64,000 nucleotides of DNA from NCBI RefSeq assembly GCF_022317005.1, contig NZ_CP081006.1, forward strand, positions 1,302,001 to 1,366,000, in the 5' to 3' direction. The position numbers and the translations under genes are program-made. Each line of letters opens with the position of its first letter. Position 1 is the first letter of the stretch. This document shows, one piece after another, positions 16,637 to 25,058 of the stretch. Below the pieces are notes generated by a model. It was not told where the DNA came from. It searched no databases and saw only the letters and a list, made by a program, of their open reading frames with translations. The DNA is from Mycobacterium sp. IDR2000157661. GTDB lineage: Bacteria; Actinomycetota; Actinomycetes; Mycobacteriales; Mycobacteriaceae.

Positions 16637-17262
16637 TCCCACCTGTCCACCACGGACACCTCTGGAAGAGGTTTACGGCGCACCGTGCGATGTCCACCCC
16701 TCGGCCATCCGAAGGTGAGCAGTGTCGCGAGCGACCACTCGTCCGGAATCCCGATCAGCGAACGCAACTCGCGCTCACAGTTCATGTGCCACAACGTGAT
16801 CGCCGCGCCCAGCCCCTGTGCGCGAGCCGCGAGCAGGAAGTTCTGCACGGCGGGGTAGATGGAGCCACCCTGCTGCAGCTCGGTCGCCCCGGCCTGCGGA
16901 CGGACACAGAACAACACGAGGCCGGGTGCGGCGCCGCCGATCCGCATATGCTCTGCCATCGTCTGCAGCACCCTCGACCTCGGATCGTCCTGCCCTCCGG
17001 TAACCGACACCCCGTAGAACTTCTGGAGCTCCTCCCATGTTCGGTGCGCGGCCTCGGTCACGACTTCGCGAGCCCGGTCGGACCGCAGCACGACGAATCG
17101 CCACGGCTGCTGGTTGCCCCCCGACGGCGCCCAACTGGCCGCACGTAGGCACCTCTCGAGCGTGGCGTCGTCGACTGGTTCCTCGCGATAGCGCCGCACT
17201 GCTGAGGCGGTGTTCATCACCGTCCAGATGTCGGCCGAGGTGACCGGTGCATGCCGGCTCAT
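16579..17262 (-). CDS. Nitroreductase-family FMN oxidoreductase
   Basis: The 227-aa protein is of the flavin-dependent nitroreductase family. It has the FMN-binding RRYREEP segment near residue 23, WAPSGGNQQPWRFVV near 44, and the GGSIYPAVQNFLLAARAQGLG helix near 137. It probably reduces a quinone, enone or nitro substrate with NAD(P)H. The start overlaps the stop of the upstream dehydrogenase by four bases (ATGA), so translation is coupled. The last 18 residues after VVDRWDQ look unlike the family and run into the opposite YihY gene, suggesting loss of the original stop. Confidence 0.83.
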   Translation of the reverse strand: MSRHAPVTSADIWTVMNTASAVRRYREEPVDDATLERCLRAASWAPSGGNQQPWRFVVLRSDRAREVVTEAAHRTWEELQKFYGVSVTGGQDDPRSRVLQTMAEHMRIGGAAPGLVLFCVRPQAGATELQQGGSIYPAVQNFLLAARAQGLGAAITLWHMNCERELRSLIGIPDEWSLATLLTFGWPRGGHRTVRRKPLPEVSVVDRWDQPWPPVGSPVSSKRTLTR

Positions 17263-18368
17263 GTCACCGTCCTGGGCAGCACGCCCCGCCAGGTGCCACC
17301 CCGCACCGGTCCGGTGACCAGCGGCAGGTCCAACGTCGACAGCAGACCCGGGGGCGCCGCCATCACCGCGGGTATCGCGTTGAGTTCGCGCATGACGGTC
17401 GCATAGGTCAGCCCACGCATGTTGTTCCCTCGCCCATGCATCTCGATGTCGACGGTGTAAGTCGGTAGTCCGTCGACGATGACGCGGTACCCGCCGTGCG
17501 GGGACGGATGTCGCGGCCAGTCGGGCGCCGACCGCTCGCCCATCCGGGTGATGTGCTCGAGCACTATGCGCTCCTCGCCGTCCACCATTCCCGCCAGCTT
17601 GAACCGCATCCCGCCCATCGAGCCCGGTTCCACCCATCCTGACGCGACCTCGTAACGCTCGGTGGCCAACCACTTGTCGATGGTCGTCTCGACGCGATCG
17701 AGCGGCAGACCCACGCCGTCGGCCACCAAATGGACGGTGGGCGCCCATAACGCGGCGAGGCGCTCGGTGTCGAACAGGGGGGCGGGGTGGTCGGGCGGAT
17801 GGCCGAATCCCATGAACTCGAACATGATCTCGGGCTGGTTGATCGGCCCGTAATCCAGGATCTCGAGCATGGTGATGGTGTCGACGCGACTGCTGAATCC
17901 CGTCATCGTCAGCGCGATGACATCGTTCGCCCAGCCCGGGTCGACGCCGCTGTTGAAGAAGCTCGTCCCACCCTCCGAACACGCCGACGCGATCAGGTCG
18001 GCCGTCTCCTTGTCGGCCGCGGGCGGATAGCACATCGGCACCAGCGAGGTACAGACCACGTTCTTTCCCGCGCGCAGACACCGGGCGATGTCCTGCGCGG
18101 CCTCGCGGTAGCGGTAGTCGCCCGACGCGAAGTAGGCCACCACGTCGGCCTCGAGCGACAGGGCGGCGTCGGTATCGCGGGATGCGAGCACGCCCGTTGC
18201 GGGCATACCGCACAGCTCGCCGGCATCCTTGCCGTCTTTGGCCTCGGCATGCACGACGACACCCACCAAGTCGAGCCCCGGATGCGCGATCAACGCACGC
18301 AACGCGCCGACGCCGACTTGACCGGGACCCCAGAGAATCACTCGCGGGTTGCGTTCGCGATCTGTCAT
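17259..18368 (-). CDS. NAD(P)-binding dihydrodipicolinate-reductase-like dehydrogenase
   Basis: The 369-aa protein has an N-terminal Rossmann fold (RVILWGPGQVGVGALRALI, about 9-27). The pattern YFASGDYRYREAAQDIARCLRAGKNVVCTS follows and resembles dihydrodipicolinate reductase and 2,4-diaminopentanoate dehydrogenase. The C-terminal half is a substrate domain of unknown specificity. Mycobacteria carry several such proteins of unassigned reaction. It forms a two-gene unit with the nitroreductase and is divergent from the crotonase at 18462, with an 18-bp inverted repeat in the gap. ATG 18368 was chosen; a start at 18410 would lie inside that operator. Confidence 0.78.
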   Translation of the reverse strand: MTDRERNPRVILWGPGQVGVGALRALIAHPGLDLVGVVVHAEAKDGKDAGELCGMPATGVLASRDTDAALSLEADVVAYFASGDYRYREAAQDIARCLRAGKNVVCTSLVPMCYPPAADKETADLIASACSEGGTSFFNSGVDPGWANDVIALTMTGFSSRVDTITMLEILDYGPINQPEIMFEFMGFGHPPDHPAPLFDTERLAALWAPTVHLVADGVGLPLDRVETTIDKWLATERYEVASGWVEPGSMGGMRFKLAGMVDGEERIVLEHITRMGERSAPDWPRHPSPHGGYRVIVDGLPTYTVDIEMHGRGNNMRGLTYATVMRELNAIPAVMAAPPGLLSTLDLPLVTGPVRGGTWRGVLPRTVT

Positions 18369-18401
18369 GGACACCCTTTTCCGCTGAACCGGACGGCTCT
18401 G

Positions 18402-18419
18402 TGAGAACATATCTTCTCA
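18402..18419. promoter_or_regulatory. Inverted repeat, regulon site 1
   Basis: TGAGAAC-ATAT-CTTCTCA has arms TGAGAA/TTCTCA. It lies between the divergent dehydrogenase (18368) and crotonase (18462) genes and shares architecture with the other N4-spaced GAGAA/TTCTC sites of this window. Confidence 0.65.
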
Positions 18420-18461
18420 AATATTGATAACACCATTCGCAAACCGAAAGCGGAGAAAGCC

Positions 18462-19370
18462 ATGACCGATTACGAATTCCTCAAATGGGAGTCGTTCGAT
18501 GACGGCCAGATCGTGCGGATCTCGTTGAACCGCCCGGAGCAACGCAACGCCCAGAACCGCGGGATGCTGGTCGAGCTCGACAACGCGTTCGCCAGAGCCG
18601 AAGCCGACGACGACGTCCGCGTGGTGATCCTCGCTGGCGAGGGGCCGATGTTCTCCTCCGGCCACGACATCGGCTCCAAGCAGGCCCGCGCCGAGTTCAT
18701 GCCCGGACCGGACAAGCACCCGACCGCGGCGATCAACGGCGGCACCCGGGAGGGTGCCGAGAAGATCATGCTCCAGGAGTGGCATTACTTCTTCCAGAAC
18801 AACCTGCGCTGGCGCAACCTGCGCAAGATCACGATCGCGCAGGTGCACGGCGACGTGTTCTCGGCGGGCCTGATGCTGATCTGGGCGTGTGACCTGATCG
18901 TCGGAAGTGAGGAAGTGCGCTTCGCCGACGTCGTCGGTACGCGGCTGGGCATGTGCGGCATGGAGTACTTCGGCCACCCGTGGGAGTTCGGGCCGCGGCG
19001 CACCAAGGAGCTGATGCTCACCGGCGACGCCATCGACATCGAGGAGGCTTATCGCCTCGGCATGGTGAGCAAGATCTTCAAGCGTGACGAGTTGGCCGAG
19101 CGCACACTCGAGATGGCCCGCCGCATCGCCACGGTCCCGACGATGGCGGCGCTGCTCATCAAGGAATCGGTCAATCAGTCCGTGGACAACATGGGCTTCT
19201 ACAACGCGCTGCAGTCCTGCTTCACGCTGCACCAGCTCAACCACTCGCATTGGGTCGGGGTGCGCGACGACAAGCGGGCGACCGCCGGCGAGGAACAAGG
19301 GGTACCGAATTGGCGCACCGCTCCCCCGATCGTGCTGTCGGTCAAGGATCAAGTGCGAGCCGACGCGTGA
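18462..19370 (+). CDS. Crotonase-fold protein (enoyl-CoA hydratase/isomerase family), atypical active site
   Basis: The 302-aa protein has crotonase features: LNRPEQRNAQN near residue 23, SSGHDIGS near 66 (oxyanion hole) and QVHGDVFSAGLMLIWACDL near 127. The two catalytic glutamates of classical enoyl-CoA hydratase (in GGGxE and PE) are replaced: the first position reads SAGLML and the second FADVV. The reaction is therefore unlikely to be simple hydration. A 40-residue insert (about 78-110) and a longer tail explain the length. It overlaps the following thioesterase by four bases (GTGA). Confidence 0.8.
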   Translation: MTDYEFLKWESFDDGQIVRISLNRPEQRNAQNRGMLVELDNAFARAEADDDVRVVILAGEGPMFSSGHDIGSKQARAEFMPGPDKHPTAAINGGTREGAEKIMLQEWHYFFQNNLRWRNLRKITIAQVHGDVFSAGLMLIWACDLIVGSEEVRFADVVGTRLGMCGMEYFGHPWEFGPRRTKELMLTGDAIDIEEAYRLGMVSKIFKRDELAERTLEMARRIATVPTMAALLIKESVNQSVDNMGFYNALQSCFTLHQLNHSHWVGVRDDKRATAGEEQGVPNWRTAPPIVLSVKDQVRADA

Positions 19371-19804
19371 CGGCCACCCCGCAACCGATGGAGGTGACCA
19401 TCCCCGGTCACCTGTTCGGGCAGCTGCCGTTCTTCGACGTGGCCGACACCGACGAAACCGTGATCGTCGACCTGCACAACAGAGACGATCTGCGCAACGC
19501 CCGTGGCGCCTTGCAGGGTGGTCTGGTCGCCACGCTCATCGACGTCGCGGCCGGCCGACTGGCCGTCAAGTACGCACAGTCGAGCGCGGGCGCAGGCACA
19601 GCAGATATGTCGATCCACTTCCTGGCGCCGGTAGTCGAGGGTCCGGCGCGCGCGACGGCCACGCTGGTGCGCGCCGGCAGGCGGTTGATCGTCGTCGCCG
19701 TCGACGTGGTCGACGTGGCCAGAGACCGGCTGGCCGCGCGCGCCACCCTGACCTTCGCGGTCATGGAACCACGGGCGCCGGTTCAGCCGGCAACCGCTCC
19801 GTAG
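19367..19804 (+). CDS. Hot-dog thioesterase (PaaI-like)
   Basis: The 145-aa protein fits the PaaI/4HBT hot-dog family: RNARGALQGGLVATLIDVAAGRLAV near residue 45 (the QGG-x-D-type active-site helix), then MSIHFLAPVVEGPARATATLVRAGRRL. It probably hydrolyses an acyl-CoA thioester. Start GTG 19367 overlaps the crotonase stop. The 3' end overlaps the convergent acyl-CoA dehydrogenase by 22 bases. Confidence 0.78.
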   Translation: MTATPQPMEVTIPGHLFGQLPFFDVADTDETVIVDLHNRDDLRNARGALQGGLVATLIDVAAGRLAVKYAQSSAGAGTADMSIHFLAPVVEGPARATATLVRAGRRLIVVAVDVVDVARDRLAARATLTFAVMEPRAPVQPATAP

Positions 19805-20793
19805 CGGGCATCCGCGACGCGGTCGAGCGCGACCGCCGGCTCGCCGTACACCATCGCCCAACCACGCACCCGGCGGTAGTAGAGCTGGATGTCGCCCTCC
19901 ATCCCGAAGCCGTAGCCGCCGTGGATGTGCAGGCTGTGCTGCGTTGCGTCGCAAGCGGTTTGGCTGGCGAAGGCGAACGCCATCGCGGCGAGCTCGGTGG
20001 CACGGGCGGGTTCGTCGGCGAACGCACACGCCGCCTGAAAAGCGAGCAGCCGCGACCCGTCGACCGCCGTCGCGCAATCGGCGAGTGGATGCGACACTGC
20101 CTGGAACGCCCCGATCGGAGTGCCGAACGCGTGCCGCTGCTTGGCATATTCGACACCGATCTCGACCGCCTTCGCGGCCGCGCCGGTCAGGGCGGCGGCA
20201 GTCAGGACGAGCCACATGTCGAGCGCTTCGGAGAACAACCGAATCGCCTCGTCCGCCTCGGCCAGAACGGTCACATCCTCATGAATCACGATGTCCGCCA
20301 GGGGCAGTGACCCCAGGTTGGTGACCTGGATGCGATCGCCCGTCGGTACCGCGACGAGTCGCCCGCCGACCAGAGCCACCACCACGTCGGCCACCGCTCC
20401 GCCGGGCACGAGTTCGGCCAGCCCGCCCTCATAAGCTCGGGGAGCGAAGGTGACGAGCTTGTCGCTCGTCAGCGCCGCCTCCAGCAGTTCCGCACCGCCA
20501 CACGCGGCCAGCGTTCGGGCGGCCACCTGGGCCTCGATGACCGGAGCCGACGCGAGGGCGCGGCCATACTGCTCGGCGATCAGCGCGAGATCCAGCGTCG
20601 ACGCGCCCCAGCCGCCGTCCGATTCGTTGACGGCCATCTCGACGACGCCGGTTTCCGTCAGCGCCGTCCACAGTTGCGGATCGAAGCCCAGGGGCTCCGC
20701 GGCCCGCACCCGATCCGAGGTCGACACCTGCCCGTACATCGCCGCGAAGGAATCGACGAGCTGCCGCTGTTCGCCGGACAGCCGCAGATCCAT
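19783..20793 (-). CDS. Acyl-CoA dehydrogenase, short (FadE28-like) subunit type
   Basis: The 336-aa protein carries the ACAD C-terminal helical domain (YAKQRHAFGTPIGAFQAVSHPLAD near 215; HIHGGYGFGMEGDIQLYYRR near 290). Its N-terminal and middle domains are short, the type that pairs with a second FadE to form a heteromer in steroid catabolism. The divergent gene at 20894 encodes an ACAD of the complementary type. A palindrome lies between them, so they are probably co-regulated partners. ATG 20793. Confidence 0.83.
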   Translation of the reverse strand: MDLRLSGEQRQLVDSFAAMYGQVSTSDRVRAAEPLGFDPQLWTALTETGVVEMAVNESDGGWGASTLDLALIAEQYGRALASAPVIEAQVAARTLAACGGAELLEAALTSDKLVTFAPRAYEGGLAELVPGGAVADVVVALVGGRLVAVPTGDRIQVTNLGSLPLADIVIHEDVTVLAEADEAIRLFSEALDMWLVLTAAALTGAAAKAVEIGVEYAKQRHAFGTPIGAFQAVSHPLADCATAVDGSRLLAFQAACAFADEPARATELAAMAFAFASQTACDATQHSLHIHGGYGFGMEGDIQLYYRRVRGWAMVYGEPAVALDRVADARYGAVAG

Positions 20794-20821
20794 GCGAACT
20801 CCCCTCACATGCGGATATGGT

Positions 20822-20841
20822 TACTCTCAAAACAGAGAGTA
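20822..20841. promoter_or_regulatory. Operator-like inverted repeat between divergent fadE genes
   Basis: TACTCTC-N6-GAGAGTA has perfect 7-bp arms and sits in the 100-bp gap between the divergent acyl-CoA dehydrogenase genes (starts 20793 and 20894). The half-site orientation (CTCTC..GAGAG) is opposite to the GAGAA..TTCTC sites, so another regulator is likely. Confidence 0.6.
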
Positions 20842-20893
20842 GCATTATCGCGCACGCGCGTATCGCGGCCCCGAGACAGATTGGTTCCCGCTC

Positions 20894-22054
20894 ATGCACT
20901 TTCAGTCCGACCCTGCGACTGAGGCGTTCCGCGCCGGTGTGCGGGAGCACCTCGACGACGTGCTCACCCCCGACGTCGAGGAACGGATCTATCGCAGCGG
21001 TGTCGCGCACGACGAGAACTTCGCCAAGGGCCTGGTCGACAAGGGCTATTTCGCTCCGGGCTGGCCCACCGAACTCGGGGGACAGGACCGCAGCGCCTGG
21101 GAGGAGCAGGCGCTCAAAGAAGAACTCATGCGGACGGATGCACCCGTGTATCTGTCGGAGACGACACGCATGGTTGCGTCGATCATCCGCGAGATCGGCA
21201 CACCGGCGATGAAGGAGCTGATCCTCGGCGGGGCGATGAAGGGCGACATCACCATTGCCCTGGGCTTCACCGAGCCGGAGTGCGGCTCGGACGTCGCCGC
21301 AGCGAAAACCAGGGCAGTACGTGACGGCGACGGCTGGGTGATCAACGGCTCCAAGATGTTCACCACCAACGGCCACATCGCCGACTACGTCTTCCTGCTG
21401 GCCCGTACGAACCCCGACAGGCCGAAGCACAAGGGCCTGACGATGTTCCTGGTGCCGACGAAAACCGACGGATTCGAGGCGCAGGCGGTGTGGACCCTGT
21501 CCGGTGAGCGCACGAACATCACGTTCTACAGCGATGTCCGTATCGGCGATGAGTGGCGGATCGGCGATGTCGACGGCGGGTGGCAGGTGCTGGGTCTGTC
21601 ACTGCGCGACGAGCATTCGTCCGGGTGGGGACCGCACCTCGCCCGCCTCCTGCACCACGCCGAAGAGTGGGCGGGTGGGCCGTCGTCGGCAGGCGGTGCG
21701 GCCCGAATCACCAATCCTGATGTGCGGCGACGTATCGCGAGGGTGGCCATGGAACTCGAGGTGTCGATGCTGCTGCAGCGCCGATGTGTGTGGATGAACG
21801 AGAACGGTCAGCACCCGGTCGCCGAGGGACCGATGTCGAAGGTGTTCTCGACCGAGGCGCTGGTGCGCGCCAGCCAGGATCTCATCGGACTCGTCGGACC
21901 CGATGCCATGCGGTCCTACCTCGAGCCGACGGCGCCGGAGCAGGGACGCTTCGAGCACCTGATGCGCTTCTCGCTGGGCACCACGATCTACGCGGGCACC
22001 AGTGAGGTGCAACGCACCATCATCGCCCAGCGGGGGCTCGGCCTACCCCGTTAG
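20894..22054 (+). CDS. Acyl-CoA dehydrogenase, FadE29-like subunit type
   Basis: The 386-aa full-length ACAD has LGFTEPECGSDVAAAKTRA near residue 120, NGSKMFTTNGHIADYVFLLART near 150, and the C-terminal YAGTSEVQRTIIAQRGLGLPR. It should oxidise an acyl-CoA at C2-C3 using FAD. The divergent partner at 19783-20793 supplies the complementary subunit type. The end overlaps the convergent TetR gene by 12 bases. Confidence 0.85.
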   Translation: MHFQSDPATEAFRAGVREHLDDVLTPDVEERIYRSGVAHDENFAKGLVDKGYFAPGWPTELGGQDRSAWEEQALKEELMRTDAPVYLSETTRMVASIIREIGTPAMKELILGGAMKGDITIALGFTEPECGSDVAAAKTRAVRDGDGWVINGSKMFTTNGHIADYVFLLARTNPDRPKHKGLTMFLVPTKTDGFEAQAVWTLSGERTNITFYSDVRIGDEWRIGDVDGGWQVLGLSLRDEHSSGWGPHLARLLHHAEEWAGGPSSAGGAARITNPDVRRRIARVAMELEVSMLLQRRCVWMNENGQHPVAEGPMSKVFSTEALVRASQDLIGLVGPDAMRSYLEPTAPEQGRFEHLMRFSLGTTIYAGTSEVQRTIIAQRGLGLPR

Positions 22055-22831
22055 GTCCTTGGGCTTGCGGGTGCTGCGACTGCGCGGTGCCGACTTGGCG
22101 GCGACGGCTTTCTTCGGTGCGTTCGCGGGCGGCGTCAGCGCTTGCAGGCACCAGGCCCACAGCTGGTCCTCGGTGAGCTCGGCGCCCTTGACCCCGAGGT
22201 GGAACACGCCGATCTGGGCGAGCGCGATCAGCGTGGAGTTCAGCAGGGTGGTCAGCTGGGCCGGCGTCAGATCTTTGCGGACCAGCCCGGCACGCGAACA
22301 CGCCGTGAGGATCTTGGTGAGCAGCTTTTGGTGCGGTTCCCAGATCTTGGCGAAGTCGGCGGGGCGCTCGATCTCCAGGCTCAGGTTGTAGATCGTCATC
22401 ACTCGGCCGCCGATCGCCTCGGACGACTCCGCGCGGGAGAGGAAGCCGCGGCAGAACGCCTCGAGTTGCTCCAACGGGCCGTCGGCGGCAGCCACCTCGT
22501 GGCGGATCGCCTCGATGAACTGGCTGGTGGCGTTCTCGTACAACGCCAGCAGCAGTTCTTCCTTACCGGCGAAATGCTGGTAGAACGCGCGCAGGCTCAG
22601 GTTCGAGCGGTCGATGAGCGTTTGGATCGTGAAGTCGGCCCGACCGGATTCCTCGACCAGTTCCAGCGCGGTGGCCAAGAACCGCGAGCTGCGGGCGAGC
22701 GCACGTGCGCGGGCTTGACTGAGTCGCCGTTCGATCGTGCGTTCCTGCCAGCTGCTCGGCATCTCGACGTCGGTGTCGACGAGCTCCAGGTCGGCTTCTG
22801 CGTCGCGGGCGGGGCGTTTCTTGGCAGTCAT
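22043..22831 (-). CDS. TetR-family regulator, candidate controller of the catabolic region
   Basis: The 262-aa protein has a TetR helix-turn-helix at about 45-95 (ALELVEESGRADFTIQTLIDRSNLSLRAFYQHFAGKEELL with some residues between). It is followed by a helical ligand domain and a basic, low-complexity tail (KKAVAAKSAPRSRSTRKPK). It is the only TetR gene between 18 and 64 kb. Its own upstream region carries a copy of the 18-bp repeat found in front of many catabolic operons, consistent with autoregulation. The ligand is probably a pathway CoA ester, as for other mycobacterial TetR catabolic regulators; this is inference. Confidence 0.83.
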   Translation of the reverse strand: MTAKKRPARDAEADLELVDTDVEMPSSWQERTIERRLSQARARALARSSRFLATALELVEESGRADFTIQTLIDRSNLSLRAFYQHFAGKEELLLALYENATSQFIEAIRHEVAAADGPLEQLEAFCRGFLSRAESSEAIGGRVMTIYNLSLEIERPADFAKIWEPHQKLLTKILTACSRAGLVRKDLTPAQLTTLLNSTLIALAQIGVFHLGVKGAELTEDQLWAWCLQALTPPANAPKKAVAAKSAPRSRSTRKPKDLTG

Positions 22832-22838
22832 GATCTGT

Positions 22839-22856
22839 TGAGAATACGCGTTCCCC
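22839..22856. promoter_or_regulatory. Regulon site 2, upstream of the TetR gene
   Basis: TGAGAAT-ACGC-GTTCCCC has a perfect left half and a weak right half. It lies 8 bases before the TetR start codon. Confidence 0.5.
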
Positions 22857-22948
22857 GGACAATTCTTGTCATCTACCTACACGCGTAGCTTGGGGTATTC
22901 GCCGAGCCGGTGGCCCCTAACTCCCCCAGGCCGCCTCATGCGCTACCC

Positions 22949-22966
22949 TGGAAACGTACATTCTCG
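22949..22966. promoter_or_regulatory. Regulon site 3, upstream of amidohydrolase 1
   Basis: TGGAAAC-GTAC-ATTCTCG has a degenerate left arm and a strong right arm. It lies 58 bases before the TTG start at 23025. Confidence 0.5.
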
Positions 22967-23024
22967 ATTGCGGAAACAACTGTTTCGCACCGGTGCCGCA
23001 GGAAGTCCCGAAGGAGTACGAGCG

Positions 23025-24212
23025 TTGAGCGCAGATATCCTGATCGTCTCTCCCGACGACCATCTGGTGGAACCGGCCGATCTGTGGACCAGTCGGCTAC
23101 CCGCGCGGTACCGGGACGTCGGCCCGCGGATCGTCCGCCACCGCGGGAGGATGGATCCGAGCGTCACCTCCGATGTCGCGTTCGTCGATGACGAGGACGG
23201 CCGCGACGCCGACATCTGGCACTACGAGGACTCCATCATCCCGATCCCGCTCATCAGCGCGGCCGCCGGCTACGAGATCGACGAGCTCACCACAGACCCC
23301 ATCACCTACGACGAGATGCGCCCCGGCTGCTACCGTCCGGCGGACCGGCTGGCCGACATGGACCTGGCGGGGATCGAGGCCTCGGCATGCTTTCCCAACA
23401 CGCTGGTTCGGTTCTGCGGCCAGCGCTTCCTGTACGGCAAGGACAAGGATCTCGCGCTGCTCTGCGTGCAGGCCTACAACGACTTCCAGATCGACGAATG
23501 GGGCGGGGACTCGAACGGCCGGCTGATTCCGCTCGGCATCATCCCGCTGTGGGACGTCGAACTGGCCGCCAAGGAGGTCGAGCGGGTGGCGGCCAAGGGC
23601 ATGCCCGCGGTGTGCTTCTCGGAACTGCCGGCCCGACTGGACCTACCGTCCATCCACAGCGGCTACTGGGATCCGTTCTTCGCCGCCTGCGAACGCCACA
23701 ACGTCGGCATCATGCTGCACATCGGGTCCAGTTCGTCACTGACCAGGTCCTCCCCCGACTCTCCGCATGTCGTCACCAGCGCGCTGATGGCGGTCAACTG
23801 CACCATCGCCCTGGTCGACTGGCTGTTCTCGGCCAAGCTCAAGCAGTTCCCGAAGCTCAAGATCGCGTTCGCGGAGGCGCAGGCGGGGTGGATTCCCTAC
23901 TATCTGCAGCGCGTCGACGAGGTCTGGGAGGACCGGCGGGCGTGGGGCGGCATCCACCCGCTGCTGACCGAGCCGCCCAGCACGCAGGTGCCCGGACGGG
24001 TGTGGTTCTCGACCTTCGGCGATCCGGTCGCATTCCGCATCCTCGATCTGGTCGGCGAAGACCAGCTCATGTTCGAGACCGACTACCCGCACAACGACAC
24101 CAACTGGCCGAACAGCATGGACGTGGCCAACAAGGCGACCGAGGGGCTCGACGAGGAGACCAAGCGGAAGGTGTTGTCCACCAACGCCAAGACCTTCTTT
24201 GGAATGGTGTAG
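23025..24212 (+). CDS. PF04909 amidohydrolase, DDHxVEP subtype (1 of 5)
   Basis: The 395-aa TIM-barrel amidohydrolase is of the ACMSD/gamma-resorcylate decarboxylase superfamily branch. The N-terminal metal motif is D-D-H in VSPDDHLVEP; a metal His sits in IMLHIGSSS near residue 230 and the catalytic Asp in FETDYPHND near 350. Family members decarboxylate or hydrolyse cyclic carboxylic acids with Zn or Mn. TTG 23025 was chosen because GAAGGAG lies 8 bases upstream and the protein then begins at the conserved DDH strand; upstream ATGs at 22866 and 22938 lie before or next to the operator. Closest relative here is the protein at 29739. Confidence 0.8.
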   Translation: MSADILIVSPDDHLVEPADLWTSRLPARYRDVGPRIVRHRGRMDPSVTSDVAFVDDEDGRDADIWHYEDSIIPIPLISAAAGYEIDELTTDPITYDEMRPGCYRPADRLADMDLAGIEASACFPNTLVRFCGQRFLYGKDKDLALLCVQAYNDFQIDEWGGDSNGRLIPLGIIPLWDVELAAKEVERVAAKGMPAVCFSELPARLDLPSIHSGYWDPFFAACERHNVGIMLHIGSSSSLTRSSPDSPHVVTSALMAVNCTIALVDWLFSAKLKQFPKLKIAFAEAQAGWIPYYLQRVDEVWEDRRAWGGIHPLLTEPPSTQVPGRVWFSTFGDPVAFRILDLVGEDQLMFETDYPHNDTNWPNSMDVANKATEGLDEETKRKVLSTNAKTFFGMV

Positions 24213-24230
24213 CTCTCTTTTTCCGAGAGC
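24212..24230. terminator. Possible bidirectional stem-loop terminator
   Basis: GCTCTC (24212-24217) and GAGAGC (24225-24230) form a 6-bp stem with a 7-base T-rich loop. It lies exactly between the convergent amidohydrolase and crotonase genes. There is no long T tract. Confidence 0.4.
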
Positions 24231-24232
24231 GG

Positions 24233-25057
24233 TCAGAGCGCCTTCCAGTCCGGCTTGCGCTTCTCCAGGAACGCGCGCGGTCCCTCGATGGCGTCCTTGG
24301 TCAACGCGACCTTCATGCGGTAGTTCTCGGCGAGGAGCTCGGCCTCGTAGATCGGTAACGTCAAACCCTTGCGCACGGCCATTCGCGAACCCCGCACCGC
24401 GAGCGGCGCATTGGAGTTGACGATCTCGGCGATCTCCCAGGCGCGGTCCATGAGTTTGTCGTGCGCCACCACTTCGGTGAACACGCCGAGGTCGTAGGCG
24501 CGCTGCGCGTCGAGCCGTTCGTGCCTGCCCATCAGGATCAGCCGCATCGCCACAGGCAGCGGCAGGATCCGGGCCAGCCGGACCCCTTCGCGCCCGGATG
24601 TCACGCCGATGCTGACGTGGGGGTCCATCAGCGTCGCGTGCTCAGAGGCGACGGTGATGTCGGCGGTCGTGACGAGGTCCATCCCGGCACCGCACGCGAT
24701 GCCGTTCACCGCACAGATGATGGGCTTGGTCATCTGCAACCAGGGCGGTGTCGCCTCTTGTGGTGCGTCCCATTGACGCATCGAGCTGAGAATCGGTTCG
24801 CCCTGGTTGTCGATGCCCGCGGCGTTCTCCATGTCGTGGTCGGCCGCCTTGTTGACATCGGCACCGACACACAGTGCGCGACCGGCGCCGGTGACGATGA
24901 CCGTCCAGATCTGCTGCGAACGCTCGATTTCGGCGTACACCTCGGCCAGCTCCGCGATCATCTCGTCGTTGATCGCGTTGAGCACCTCCGGCCGGTTCAA
25001 CGTCACACACGCGGTGTGCCCGGAGACCTCGAAGGTGATGGTGTCGTACTCGGTCAT
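24233..25057 (-). CDS. Crotonase-fold protein, atypical active site
   Basis: The 274-aa protein has LNRPEVLNAINDEMI near residue 18, CVGADVNKAAD near 62 and VNGIACGAGMDLVTTADI near 115. The canonical Glu pair is replaced by Asp (GAGMDL) and His (MDPHVSIG). The same DPHVS signature is found in the two crotonases at 37780 and 38580, so these three form a subfamily. It is the last gene of a minus-strand operon with a hydroxyacid dehydrogenase, a TauD-type dioxygenase and an HpcH aldolase. ATG 25057 lies 1 base after the upstream stop. Confidence 0.82.
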   Translation of the reverse strand: MTEYDTITFEVSGHTACVTLNRPEVLNAINDEMIAELAEVYAEIERSQQIWTVIVTGAGRALCVGADVNKAADHDMENAAGIDNQGEPILSSMRQWDAPQEATPPWLQMTKPIICAVNGIACGAGMDLVTTADITVASEHATLMDPHVSIGVTSGREGVRLARILPLPVAMRLILMGRHERLDAQRAYDLGVFTEVVAHDKLMDRAWEIAEIVNSNAPLAVRGSRMAVRKGLTLPIYEAELLAENYRMKVALTKDAIEGPRAFLEKRKPDWKAL

Positions 25058-25058
25058 G

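Noticed and set aside
17263..18420. Long minus-strand frame continuing upstream of the nitroreductase
   Set aside because: The extension is Arg/Gly-rich and overlaps the dehydrogenase at 17259-18368 in another frame, which has a clear Rossmann motif. Only the part from 17262 downward is a real gene.
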